Assembly (NCBI RefSeq): GCF_032118995.1
Contig: NC_092665.1
Coordinates: forward strand, 16,016,012 to 16,080,011
DNA length: 64,000 bases
Source of the DNA: Asterias amurensis
Lineage: Eukaryota > Echinodermata > Asteroidea > Forcipulatida > Asteriidae
Reading direction: 5' to 3'
Shown: in pieces, positions 27,301 to 38,846 of the stretch
How the letters are laid out: each line of letters opens with the position of its first letter
Position numbering within the stretch: position 1 is the first letter of the stretch
The notes under the pieces: model-generated
Seen by the model: only the letters and a program-made list of their open reading frames with translations
What the model was told of the DNA's origin: nothing
Database searches by the model: none
Made by a program: the position numbers and the translations under genes

Positions 27301-28508
27301 GGAACTAGCTCGAAAGTCGGGAAGTAAGGATGACAGTGAAGAAGCTATATCCCTGGTCGAAAAGTCTGCCGGGAAGTACATGAAATACACGGACGCGGCT
27401 TCACCTGGGGATGCCGTCGATGACACCGTGGGTAGTAAACCCGACGAGCCGTCCGGTAGGTCGGGCTACGGACTCCTTAAGAATGACGGCACCGATCAGA
27501 AAACCGACAGCAAGAAGACGCCACCAACGATAAAGACTTACATGGTGGTGTCAATATCATTCACCATTTTCGTAGTTTTGATCATTAGTCTAAGTTGTCT
27601 GCTAGCCTTTGGGATGGATGATATCTCACGTATTGAATGGTGGGCCATTGCTCTTCTGTGCCTCTTCGTTGCCGCTTTAGTGTGCCTCACCGTTATCATA
27701 GAAACACAACCTCAAAATCAGATGGAGCTTTACTTCAAGGCGCCCGCTGTTCCGTTTCTTCCGCTTCTAGCTCTGCTCTGTAATACTTACTTGATGATGA
27801 AGCTCTCGGCAGCGACGTGGGCTCGGCTCGTCATCTGGCTCGCAGTGGGTTAGTATTCAAATCTTATTGCAGTTGATACCCGTTTGAATGAGGGATTGGT
27901 TGATGTTAGTATGCATAGTCATGAGCTGATACTTTTTGATTGATTGATTGGCTGACGCCATCATGCATATTCATAGGCTGATACTTTTTGATTGATTGAT
28001 TGGCTGACGCCAATGTGCTTATTCATGAGCTGAAACTTGTTGGTTATTTGACTATGCATATTTATGAGTTGATGCATATTCATGAGCTGATACCTGTATG
28101 TTTGGTTGTTGGTTGGCTGATGCAGTGTGTTTACTTGTGCTGGTGTATCAAATATTTCCAATTCTTACCAATGTGAGATCTTTCTGACAATAGGTGGAAG
28201 CAGACGCACTCGATAAAATCACCCTCCCACTTTTTAAAAGACTATCTATAGGAATATTCCTGGTTGTCTGTCTGCTGCCACCCCGTATCAAAACTGTCTC
28301 ATTGCAGCCATTGATTTATCTATTTAACTTATTCGTCTTTTTTGAAACCACAGGGTTGGCCATTTACTTTGCATACGGTATACGACACAGTGTTGAAACC
28401 CTAAGAAAGCGAGCCGAAGAGCCCTCAACGACAATGTCGGAAGATGTGACCGGTGATGGCGCCCTTGACGATTCACAGGATGTTGCCGAGGATACCAAAG
28501 ACCAATAA
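9333..28508 (+). CDS. Cationic amino acid transporter (SLC7A1-4 / CAT family), complete
   Basis: This is a plasma-membrane, sodium-independent carrier expected to move arginine, lysine and ornithine. Exons are 9333-9576, 25828-26273, 26729-27848 and 28354-28508; they sum to 1965 nt (654 aa plus stop), close to the 600-660 aa of the family. Exon 1 holds [20 protein letters not shown] and the GAGIYVLAG first-TM block. Exon 2 starts [18 protein letters not shown], with the Glu linked to substrate recognition in CATs. Exon 3 holds [48 protein letters not shown] and the [14 protein letters not shown] block, then a hydrophilic loop and the last TMs. Exon 4 gives [13 protein letters not shown] and an acidic tail. 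Start chosen: ATG 9333 has purine -3 and G+4 and aligns with the family N-terminus. CAT1 versus CAT2/3 cannot be resolved by eye. An AATAAA overlaps the stop codon (28504-28509). Confidence 0.95.
10088..10270 (+). repeat. 92-bp tandem duplication
   Basis: Two nearly identical copies, 10088-10179 and 10180-10270, each start TAGTGGGATGGGTGTCCTGG and end near CAGCAGTTGATA. The near identity suggests a recent event. Confidence 0.9.
10569..10736. mobile_element. Palindromic MITE-like element, copy 1 (GCCGTCGATTTCACAAA family)
   Basis: The ends are inverted repeats (GCCGTCGATTTCACAAAGAG and its near complement), and the interior is partly palindromic around CTCGTCCTAAC. There is no coding capacity. 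A second copy lies at 36835-37007. Confidence 0.85.
11690..12033. mobile_element. TTAA-flanked palindromic element (GACAC..GGTAATTA family)
   Basis: TTAA at both edges is followed by inverted ends: AGACACTTGGCACAGTTGGT on the left and ACCAAAGGTGTCCAGTGACT on the right. The arms extend inward with mismatches (for example TTTTGAGAGAGAAGTAATTT). TTAA targets suggest a non-autonomous piggyBac-type element. A short degenerate end may occur near 53019. Confidence 0.75.
21103..21951. mobile_element. ~849-bp element with TIR TAGACTGTGCAAGTCTCGCG, copy A
   Basis: A 21-bp inverted repeat at both ends (TAGACTGTGCAAGTCTCGCG and complement), with a subterminal palindrome GGGACCATTGTGGTCCC. There is no transposase-like ORF. 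A palindromic element at 21538-21672 is nested inside. A related copy lies in the mucin gene at 49840-50373. Confidence 0.7.
21538..21672. mobile_element. Nested foldback element (GGCCGTGTCCGAAACG arms)
   Basis: Arms at about 21539-21590 and 21620-21672 are nearly perfect inverted repeats (GGCCGTGTCCGAAACG, then a CTTCGGCTACAGCTACG block) around a ~30-nt centre. It lies wholly inside the 21103-21951 element. Confidence 0.85.
22409..22592. mobile_element. Foldback element with CCACGGCTTCGGCTTTGG arms and poly-G centre
   Basis: The left arm from about 22409 (TTTGAAACCACGGCTTCGG) pairs with the right arm ending about 22592 (CCGTGGTTTCGAAAAGG). The centre carries a run of about 18 G. The arms are related in style to the 21538 element, but it is a separate family. 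Confidence 0.75.
25538..25800 (+). repeat. Triplicated 88-bp unit directly before the transporter exon 2
   Basis: Three nearly identical head-to-tail copies: 25538-25625, 25626-25713 and 25714-25800. Each contains TTTGCTGCCACCTAGCGTCT, one arm of the dispersed element also found at 42242. The array ends 27 bp before the first base of exon 2, so it occupies the branch-point region. Confidence 0.95.
27895..28130 (+). repeat. Degenerate tandem repeat in the last transporter intron
   Basis: A unit of roughly 55-65 bp built on CATGAGCTGATAC and TTGATTGATTGGCTGACGCC occurs three to four times between exons 3 and 4. Confidence 0.7.
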
Positions 28509-31500
28509 AGAATCCGGATTATCGGTGCAAATACAATTATGTAGACCTTTCTATCGGCTTTTTGAGATTAAAAAAAAAACACTAACAGTGTCATAGTCTT
28601 TTGTCTGCCAATCTCAAATGGCTTCAGAGCTCAAGTTGTTGTCAACCGAGATTGGACTGAAAACTATGGAAAGCCAATGCAAAACAACAACAAAATTAAT
28701 GTTTCACACTGTTGAATTTGTTGGAAACAAAACACTCTTCATGGAAGGTATTATTAAATTGAAAGTTTGCAGACAATTTGGAATTTGGTCAGAACATCAG
28801 TTAACACAATCGACTGAATGTTTTGCCATCATTCGGCCGTATATTTGTGTCAACCAGCAGGGTTTGTTCAACAACAAATAGCGTTGACAATAGAGCATGT
28901 CTCCATTAGTTTATATGAAATATATTACGGATGAATTATTGTCTTAACAATGTGTTGTTCCACTATAACAACGGTGTATTTTATTGTACAGAGATTTAAC
29001 ATAAATAAAAGAAATGTAAACATGAAAGTACTTAGTTTTAATGCTTATCTCAAAACAGCCTTTTTAAAATTTTTGAGTCCAATCTGCTAGAAAACGGACC
29101 AAGCATTGCCCGATGTTCCGACTGTTCTAAGTTTTTTGTGAATTTCCGTCCAGTCATATTACACGTAGACTTGTTCGGTCTAAACGTTTATTTTTGGTGG
29201 TAACACTTTTTGTTTGGTACACTCTGCTTACGGGAGCCAGTATCAACTGTACTTATCATTTTTAGCGTTGTGTCTTAACAAAAAGTGTCAAGTTGGACTT
29301 AGTTTACGTGAAAATACTGCTTATTTTTTAAAATACTCTTTTAAATTGATGTTGATTAATTTGAATATTGAAATGAGAATGATTGGATTATTCAAAGCAT
29401 GATAGCATTGTACAGTATGTATATAAAAATAGTGATACATTATGGTTGTTAATAGCGTATAGTGTACTTATTGATCAAGGGTCTGTTGTGGATGTTTAGA
29501 GCGAAGTAACTTATTTCTGCGTAATGGATGTTTTAACAGACGTGGCTAATTATTTTTGTGTGGATAAACTGTCTAGGTTTTAGCCGCTGAACTACCAGCC
29601 AAAACAACGTGTCACGTGTGTTGTTTCCGCAAATGACAGGTGTTAAAATGTCCGGCTCAAGTATAATCGTATGATGGTATTACATCAATGGTACCATAGT
29701 TAAACCATAACTTAGTATGTATGTTTAATGAAAGTAGTAACTTAGAAATAGATCAGCTGAAAGAAAACGGTCAAATTAACATTGTGTCACCACCTTCTTT
29801 CCCTAGATAAGTAAGACTGAAATTTCAGAGACTTTTATGCATAGTTATTTGCTTTAAAAAGAAAACCAGGGTATCGCCTCATGAACTTTTAAAATGAGGA
29901 CGGTGAAGAGTATTCTCACAGGAATGTTAATGGGGGTCAACGCTCCTGTAGGCCCCACTAGAATACTCACCATCGAGACGGTCAGATTTCAGTTTACCTT
30001 TCCTCTCTTCATGATTTACCGAGGTGTTTGTTGTCAATCAGAAGTTTCTCTAGAGGAGGAGAGGATAAGAGTCTCAAGAGCAACTTCAAGAGATCGATGG
30101 CGCTTCTTTCAATTAATGTATTCTTGTCTTGGGAAAAGTGTTATGGTGATTTTCTGGCGATGTGGCCGTTGGGTAGACCCTTGGCCATGCAACGGGATCA
30201 AATTATCGTCTCTGAATTAACTCCCGGGAGCTTCGGAATTTAGTTTTAACTTAATACACAACTAATGTTGTTATAAAAACACTTGGATTCATGTTATAAA
30301 TCATTTATTTTTTTTAGGTAAATTATCAGATTGAATTTATACCAGACTTGTTTTTATCAGATGTTTACGTCATTAATGATAATATTGTCATTGATTCAAG
30401 AATGATGTGCTCGTTCCAGTTGGTTGTTGCGCAAAGGGGATTCTTATAGCCGTCAAAATCACACCCTGGCCACCATTAGGTGCAAATCTGGATCAGGGTT
30501 CTGTCTTAAAGGTCGAAGAATCTTGTTACATTGGATCGGATCTTGGGGAGATTATGGCGCGAAGGCAGCAGAAGCAATTGAATCCTTACATATGACGTCA
30601 CAAGCCCAAAACAGCGCCCCGACTGGTGGAGCTCACTTTCGTACACGCGTGTATGTTTTGCATGGACCTCGGCGGTTGATTGTAATTTTATGGCTACATC
30701 AAAGTAAACAAGTGATGTTTGCATTGTGCCTCACCATCTTATTGGAAATTGTGTCCAGAGTTGCATGTACTTGCTTCAATGGGGGTTACTTAATTAACTC
30801 ACAGAACCGAAATTTATAAACTAGTCTTCATCAGGGACTATCATTTTGCAGCTGAGGTGAATAGCGCCCGCTACCGGCAAGTAGATTGGAAACCGTGTCA
30901 TAAAGTCAGTGTATCGTTGCTTGTTCTGAGTCTCGCACGCTGTAAATAAAGTATAACATCTAGATAAAACTTGAGTTTGTCGTGTTGCTTATTACCGTTG
31001 TGTTAACCCTAAGGGGGAAATCTATAGATGAACAACCACACATGATTATTCATGATTGTTTAGATAAAACCTCTATTGCCATTGGTTGAATTACATAATG
31101 GACAGGTTGTCGTGGTTTCTTCCATTGCTTCAACCTCTAGGACCCTGGTACGAATCACGAAGGGTCACCATACATAGATTGGGTGTCCAGTCCCTACCTG
31201 ACTGACTGCGTGGGTTTTCCCTGGAATAGTTCTCTACAGGGATTTCCTCCCACACCTAAAGCTGAAAATTCCTTCAAGGGCACTTTCCGTACAAAATATA
31301 AACCTTAGAACAGAGAGATAGGTGTCAAAAAATACATGTGGAAAGATTACAGTATACTATTTACACTCTTTATAAAAACACTGCTAAAATTTATTTAAAA
31401 GAAATTCTAGAACTCAAAGGCTAAGACTCAAGGATAATGGATAGCAATGATATTAATAACATTATTACCTTGAAGAATGCAAAACGCGTCGTTAAGTTAA

Positions 31501-33208
31501 GAATACTCCCCTTAGAGTATGTAGGGCTAATACACCTTTAAGATTAAAGTGCACACATCCCCCAGGCATCTTTAATCTCATATTCAGCAACCTGCCCTAC
31601 GATGATATTTTGAATAATTAAAGAAGAACACATCCACTTTAATAATACATTACTAGATGAATTGTTAAGTACACCACAACCTCGTGCCTAAGTATCACAT
31701 CGTTCCCGTGAATAAATGTAAATAACCCTGTCTCACATATTGCTTAAAACGGCGCCGAGATTTTAAAACAAAGTACATAAACTAACAAAATAATAATTAC
31801 TGTTTTTTTATAACGCGCCTTTTGGCAAAAATAGTTAATATGATTCTTACCAGAAAAAGGTCATCATAAGAAAGTGCCATTAGACTTGTACCGTTTGTGA
31901 CTGGTATCCTGCTCATTTTTGCTTAGCAGAATGTTCCTGCTTAAGCAGGTCTTTGAAGCTGTATCCATATGGGAGATATCCAAATGTGACCTTGTAACCC
32001 GATTACTCTTTAAGACGATCATTTCGAACTAAAACATTTATGGTCTTGAAAGTGGGACACCAGAACGGTGCATGAAGTAATGAAAACAACGCCGATGCAT
32101 GGCACTATTAACCTACGGAAATTTAGGCAGTCTATTACACACCTTAAAGGTGTCTCTAAAATAATGTGGCACCGTATTGGTCTATGGGGTGATCGTAGCC
32201 CTGAATAACTTAACCCTGACCTTCAACGCTGATGGTTTAACCATCTTGACTTGTACAAGTCTAGCTCAACTTCGCCATGAGCCCAATTAGAGACGACAAG
32301 CGATCGACTTGGCGCGCTTTCAAGCGTAAGGCAAACGAGAGGCCCGTTCCGACAGCTGCTGCTATCTGCATATAAACGGGTTCAAGTTCCATCATGAAGT
32401 GGTGGGACTGGTACAAGTCTAGCACGCCCATCTCCACGCATCTCTGATGAGGCAAAACCATGGAGATATAATAGCGACATGTCGGAAACCCAGTTGAAGC
32501 TTAGAGTACCGTGGTGAATTTGAAGCAGGAAGAGGGCTTTCGTTTCACGTCTTTGATGAACGCTTTGCTATGATGCTGATAGGTTAACCGCATAGCGTTC
32601 TCAGTTCTCCCTCTCAACCGTTTTAAGTGGGATCTTTGTACCGGCTCTAAGAGCCAGAACTCCGAGATTCACCATCACAGTCACCGTGCCGCTCTGGTAA
32701 ACCCTGCCGTGTAATTCACCATTAGCACCGGGTGGACCCTCTCCGGCGTAATACGTAAGTGGTAGGACATAATTATTAGCGGCATTTCTTTGTTCGGGAT
32801 GCAGTAACAATGCATTCACCGCTGTTGACTATTTGCCTGTAAGAGTCACTTTGAACTCTTTTCATATTCAGATTTTGTTTTTTCAATCAATTAGATGGAA
32901 TGTTATTCACTGCACGAATAAATTCATGTTCTGCAGCGGTTTCTGAATAATTGCTACAAGTACAATACGTTGTCGTTATCACTCAATCTCAATACCGTCA
33001 TTTTCAAATAAATTTCCGCTCTTAACTTTTATTAAAGTATTGCCGTGTGAGTGTTGTGCTTTTGACTAAAGATAAAATCTTTCAAATTGAATTTTCTAAT
33101 TTGTGTATACACCATCCACCCGACAGGGGAAATAACGCTTTCAAACCTTTTAACGTTAAAGGCATTCTACACGGTTTGAAAGGGGTAAAATATATTGTTT
33201 AATTCGAT
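28509..33208. other. Intergenic stretch after the transporter
   Basis: The transporter 3'UTR is probably in the first 500 bp: candidate poly(A) signals are ATTAAA 28567-28572 and AATAAA 29004-29009. Beyond that it is AT-rich with no recognised gene. It contains a SINE-like copy at 31101-31282. Open frames of 60-131 codons (for example 30424-30819) show no recognisable protein features. Confidence 0.6.
31101..31282 (+). mobile_element. tRNA-related SINE-like copy 1
   Basis: It contains a degenerate Pol III B-box (GGTACGAATCA) and a body with TGCGTGGGTTTTCCCTGGAA and TTTCCTCCCAC. The same order of blocks appears at 57080-57250. The A box is not clear. Confidence 0.5.
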
Positions 33209-33786
33209 TTAAAGTCACCTGGAAATATAATTTGTTTTCTTTCAAACATAAGAGTGTATGCTTACGAACAATAAAATTTTTTTTTTAGTAATTGTTTGTC
33301 ACGATTTATATGTTTAAAAAATATATAAAGTTGTTTGGGGGGCTGACTCCGCCTACCCCTTTTGTGACGTCAATCGAGGCAGACTTTGCCTGCAATGCGT
33401 ATAGTAAACACACGTGCAAAGTACATGTACGTCCAAGTCGTGAGTTGGTACGTTTCAAAAAGTGTTTTTTGCATTTAGCAGCAATACACCTGGTCGGCAT
33501 TGCCGGAAAAAAAAAAAAAAAAAAAAAAATCTTTTTTTTGAAACGTACAAACTCACGAGTTGGTCCGTACATGTACTTTGCAATTGTGTTTACTCTACGC
33601 ATTACAGGCAAAGTCTGCCTCGATTGACGTCACGAACAGCGCCCTCTCGGGTCGGGGTCTACTCTTAAATTTGTAAATAACATAAGAACGGATAGTTATC
33701 TGTTTATTCACATTCCACTCATCAAAACACATATATTAGTGACAAAAGCTTTATTTTGAAAAAATACCACTTCCAGGTGACTTTAA
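33209..33786. mobile_element. TTAA-flanked palindromic element (AGTCACCTGGAA family) with a nested foldback
   Basis: Left end TTAAAGTCACCTGGAA at 33209 and right end TTCCAGGTGACTTTAA closing at 33786. It is non-coding. Another foldback (33339-33655) interrupts it. Confidence 0.75.
33339..33655. mobile_element. Long foldback element
   Basis: Arms of about 100 bp (33361-33465 and 33530-33640) pair over long blocks, for example GTGACGTCAATCGAGGCAGA with its complement, and ACATGTAC. An A-tract of about 22 precedes the right arm. The open frames seen here on both strands are by-products of the palindrome. Confidence 0.85.
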
Positions 33787-36700
33787 ATCTACTGATTATG
33801 ACGTTTATTTTATAATGATTTTTTTTTGTGAACTAAATTTTATTTCCCTCTGAAATAAAAGTCTTATACTAGGAAACTGTATCTGAAAAAAAAACCTAAG
33901 CACAGCTGATTTTGGTGGTAACAACCAAAATCCAGGACAAGCTGATAATGTATAAACGGTCTTCACTATTTTCATCTGACTCAGACAGCGGAATAAGCCC
34001 GCATTTTCGCAGGTTTATAATTTCATGGTTGAACACACAAGCCATGAATGGTATATGTGACTACTATAGCAAAAACGTTTAATACCCTTCAAACAAAACA
34101 GCTTTCATGAGCTAGCCATAATAATTAATGTACAAAAAATCGCTACATTTCGGATTTACCTAAGCCATTTACTGCTTCGCGTTACGTAAATACAATCTTT
34201 AATGAATGTGTACAAATCCAGTTTCTTTAAAAAAATCGGCCAATTCAGAGCGTTATAAAAGGAATTTCTATCAGAATAAAAATTTGCAGGCACAATACTC
34301 TCCCTCATAAATTGAAACAGAAGAGTAAAACACAATGATATAAATAGAGGCTATATATAATTTATGTTTCAGGGTATTGTGGACTGTTTTTGATGTCAGT
34401 TGTTAGCAAATTGTTCCATTTTGACCAACACATATTGATCTAAAGATTCACCAGGTTTCTGCGTGCACTGGTGACCAATCGGCAAGATGTATTTTCAGAT
34501 CGAATCCATCATAATTATGACACTTGCTTTTCAAACCATATTTTGGCGAAACTGACAAGCATGGAAAGATTCTGAAGCTGCAAAGTTAACTCTCGAACCG
34601 GAATGGTTTCCCTGGTAACCACTTTAAATGCAAAACATATGACATTATTTTTTTAGTGGCGGTCGGGAATGGTCTACGCTGGGTTGGGTGCTCATGCAAA
34701 CTGATGACATTTATATGTCATACACTTACGGGGGCAGCCGTTGTTATGGTTGTTCATAAAGGCAATCTTTAAGGTCAGCCAGGTAATGCAGTATTTGACC
34801 TTTTTCGATAGTCAGCCATTGCTTTCTTTTTCCAAATGTTCGTAATTATTGTAGGAACCTTAGGGGCCTCTGGCACCAAGAGTAATACGGGTGTACCTCA
34901 TTCTCAAATTACATTGTCTGTCTTCTCACTCTTTGGACGAATGAAACTTGGCTGGTGTCGAACAAACTAATAATACATGAACTTCAAAGTTATGGTGGCC
35001 CTAATATTTGAGATCAAATAATGTCACTCGTGAAAATAAAATGTTGAATAAGTAACCAGTTCCCAGTTCCCAATTCACCTTTCACATTGATTTCTTATGT
35101 AGGCCTTTTAGGCAGGGAATCCGAACACACATCACCGCCATCAACACAGTTTAATTGTCTTCAAAATAACTACATACGTAAATCGCAGTACTACAGTTCG
35201 AACAATGGTGTTTAGTTAGGTCAAAGGTGAACATGACTAAATTCGGATTTGCCGGTAGGCATTCTCTGCAGAGTAATATTCACATAAAATATTACATAAC
35301 TGCACCTTTAAAGGGAACTTATACCTTTGGAGTTTTGAACCGTTCGATTTTTTTAATCCTAAATGTAGATAAAAAAAAAACTAACCTGGGAAAATTTAAT
35401 TTTAAAAGGTGGTTGCATTTTTTAGATATCGCCGATAATCCAGAGCGGTTTAGTCCGCGCATGTTAAAAAAAAAATCATTCGTAATTGGAATAAACATTG
35501 ATTGTAGGAAACATTTGTGGCAGTAACGTGTCTAAATTCAAATTTGGGGGGATAAAAACCCGATATGGCATTTTCCATAACCAAATTAGTTTGAGGTGAA
35601 ATGGTTCTCAAAAAAGCTTTGTACTTTCGAAAGCTGCTGCCAGCTGTACGTTTGTATTGCCATTCATTTTAGGAGTAAGTACGAAATGTGTACAAAATAT
35701 TCACTTTAAAAGATTCGTGATCAAGAGTGGATGCTGAAAGTACATTTCCTGAGTTTAAAAAATACCATCTGTCAACCATTTTCATACGGCGAAACATGAC
35801 GTCTGCGCATGATGAACCAAAAGTTTTTTTTTTTTTTTTACCTCGGGTCATTTTACGCGGGCCGGGGAGGAGGCGTGTTGCATATCCGGGAGTTATTATG
35901 TGATCAGTTAAAGGTTTCGTGTGATCTAATTAATTTGGATCATTGAGAGTAAGGTTGTCACACTTTCTAAAAAGCAATTAATCTAAGTTAATAGAAAAAT
36001 ACGAACAGGTGACATGTATTGGGTTTGTTTGTGAATATTGGGCTTGGATGGGACATTTTTAATTTGCAGAGTGAAACAGTTTCTATTGTTTGCAATTTTA
36101 TTTTTAATTGGAAAATATATAGGGCATGCAGATGATTATGAAGACATGTTTTTTTTTATCTTTAGAGGAAATATTGTTTTGTATTTTGCAAGATCTATAA
36201 AACTGTCCTTACGAAACAGATTTCTGCACACGTACCACCGGATTAGTTGCAACTTGTTGGCCTAAAATGACCGTACAATCTCAACACTTCCAATTAATTG
36301 CTCAATGATACATGAAGGTCACTCAAGTTCCGTGTTTTACCGGATCAGTTCCGGTTGTCAAAGTAAAAACCCATGTAAAACCATACGATCCGGTCACTCC
36401 GTAACCTTTTTATTCCGCCACAATGTTAAAATTAGCGTCTCGACAATCCGGACCTTACGGGTTCCTAAACCAATTTGCTTCGATTTTGATGCGACGTGTG
36501 ATGTTCACTTTACACCACACTCTGCGAACACCCCCTCCCCTTTCTCCAACAACCTTTCTTCTTTAAGATGACAGGAGTGTGGGGACTGTGGGTAGGGTAG
36601 AACTTTACCATGGCAACAGATATGCGTGACTAGGATGCTTATGATGAAGTGTTTTTTTGGAGACCGTCTGCTGGCGGAGCAATGTCTGCTGATTAAACAT

Positions 36701-36834
36701 GCTATGGAGATGCGTCAAGCTGTGTGGACTATATAGTCTCGCTCTCTGATATTGTTAAAGGAATAGTATCAGTTAACCGAAATGCACTGCTGCATCTTCG
36801 TCATGCTCCCTGGCGTGGCTCCAAAAGGGGGCCT

Positions 36835-37007
36835 GCCGTCGATTTCACAAAGAGTTAGGACTCGTCTTATCTCGAGTTAGGACGAGTAACTCGTCCTAAC
36901 TTAGGATTAATCTTAAGGTCTGCATGCTACAGTGCAGGGTTGTGACTCGTCCTAAGTCATAAGATTTATGATTCCTCAGTTAGGAAGAGTTTTGTGAAAT
37001 CGACGGC
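36835..37007. mobile_element. Palindromic MITE-like element, copy 2 (GCCGTCGATTTCACAAA family)
   Basis: It starts GCCGTCGATTTCACAAAGAG and ends with the complement AATCGACGGC. It is about 170 bp and highly similar to 10569-10736 through the CTCGAGTTAGGACGAGTAAC and TCTGCATGCTACAGTGCAGG blocks. Confidence 0.88.
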
Positions 37008-38189
37008 TGACTAGTTTTGTCGCGATACAAACTTTCAAAAATCAAGTTGCAGAGCCCTTTGTCTTTTTTGACAAAATTTGATTATTTCCTGATTTTCATT
37101 TGAAGGTGTCAACCTGAGGTCTTGGTACAACCGAATTTATTCCACGGTATACCTTTGATATTAAGCATCAAGCAATGCCTTTAATACAGTGTCCGTGATT
37201 CGCAAATGTCATGATGTATTGGCAAGAAATGTCAGTGTTTAGGAACAGACGTGCAATTGGGTCATGACATTGACATCATTTCTAGAAACTAAGTCAGAGG
37301 AATGAACAAACTGCCTTCGTATTTGTAGACAACACTTCTGTGCCACAAAAATATTTATTTGTATTCCGTGTCTCAGTATTCAGGGAATGTTTAAAGGTGT
37401 AATCATTATTATTTTTGTTTGTAATTGTGTAAAAAAAAAAATAATAAAAAAAGGGTTTCAAGGGGGGGGGGTATTGTAGACAGTACGGCCTAATAATTAG
37501 TGTGATTTTGGAGATAGTATGAACGCCAAAACGAAATGTGCGTTTTTTAGGGTTTTTTTCAAATACAGTTTTCTCGAATATGACTTCATTTCAGAAAAAA
37601 AAAATCAGGAAGTTTCTTTTTAATCCAGAAGAACAAAAAATGATCTTTAGTAACTCTTAAATTGAGAACATCCTCAACAAAAACAACAACTTCAAACGTA
37701 CATTGATAGTTTAAATTTGTTGAATATTTTCTTAATTGTCATAAAATCCCATGCTGCCATGTTATAATCAATCGTATAATCAATGTTCAGGTCACAAGAC
37801 CACGGACAGTCTTAGATCTTGCCTTTAGCTCTCCTCAAGTGCGCGGGCGGGAACACCATTAATTACGGTCGCTGTTTTTTGATGAATAGCCTTCGTTTTC
37901 CGAGATCATAAATTTTGTTAAAAATTGTGTATTGCCGTTGTCCAAACAAACTCCGCCTTGGGAGTACTTGTAATTCAATTCACCCGACCTTGTTTCGGAG
38001 ATAAATAAATTTGTCAAACGGTTATATTGTACCCCACCATTTTGCTACATCATATTAAGGTATATGGTAATAAGTTTCAAAATGGCAATAAGAAACTTAT
38101 TGGTTTAGAAAGCCTACATTGCTTTCGACAGTAAAAAAACTTCGGATAAACAAATTATTTTAGCATGTAAAAAAGTATTTGCATGACAT

Positions 38190-38340
38190 TTTTTTACTCA
38201 TTTCGTAAAAACTAGACCACCCAAGCATCTAATATTTTGAGGTACACTTTCTACCATTATTATCTTCAAACGGTGTAAGTGTAAGGTAAATCTGTGGACA
38301 TTGTGTTTTGTGTTACAAAAAGTACCAAGATCTTGTAAGT
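38190..38340. repeat. Dispersed repeat, copy 1
   Basis: Shares long blocks (TAATATTTTGAGG, ATTATCTTCAAAC, TAAATCTGTGGACATTG) with 39960-40110. It is non-coding and its ends are not defined. Confidence 0.7.
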
Positions 38341-38846
38341 ATCGATGGTTATCTAAAGTATCGGTTGTTATGCCCCAAATTTGGATCTTCTCAGATTGTG
38401 CATTCCCATTAGGGATCATTCTTGCTACGGATTTTCAGCGATATCTCAAAAACTAGACCAAATGAAAACTTCACACTATATGCAATGTCCTCCGGATAGT
38501 ATTGCCTATAGAGGACATGATTGCATGTGGCAGACATTTGATCGAACTATAAATAGTGATCCAATAAGCAATCATGCGCCACTAGCTTACTAAATAAATG
38601 TGGGTTAGTATAAAATTTGCCCACACCTGTTTCTAAATATCAAAACATTATTTAAAGGCCAATGCTTGGTTTGCTGTTTCAACAAAATACCTATCCAGTA
38701 ACAGCCAAAATAGTCATCACATAAACATTTTTCATGATATTTTTGAAACTTCATTCGTTATCTAGCATGGTTTTGTTGTTTTCACTGTCTCCAGGTTGGC
38801 CAACGGGAAATATTCACAGCTAACCGTGTGTTTCTCATTCGGTGGG

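Larger units (their letters stand above)
33787..38846. other. Intergenic stretch upstream of the FNDC-like gene
   Basis: No gene was recognised. It is AT-rich. It holds a possible element end at 35303 (CTTTAAAGGGAACTTATACC), the palindromic copy at 36835-37007, a poly-G run near 37463 and one copy of a dispersed repeat at 38190-38340. Confidence 0.6.

Noticed and set aside
30424-30819. A 131-codon open frame between the transporter and the FNDC-like gene
   Set aside because: No recognisable motifs, no splice or poly(A) context; three overlapping frames are open in the same region.
33292-33668. Overlapping open frames on both strands
   Set aside because: They come from the poly-A-centred foldback element; complementary arms yield similar peptides on both strands.
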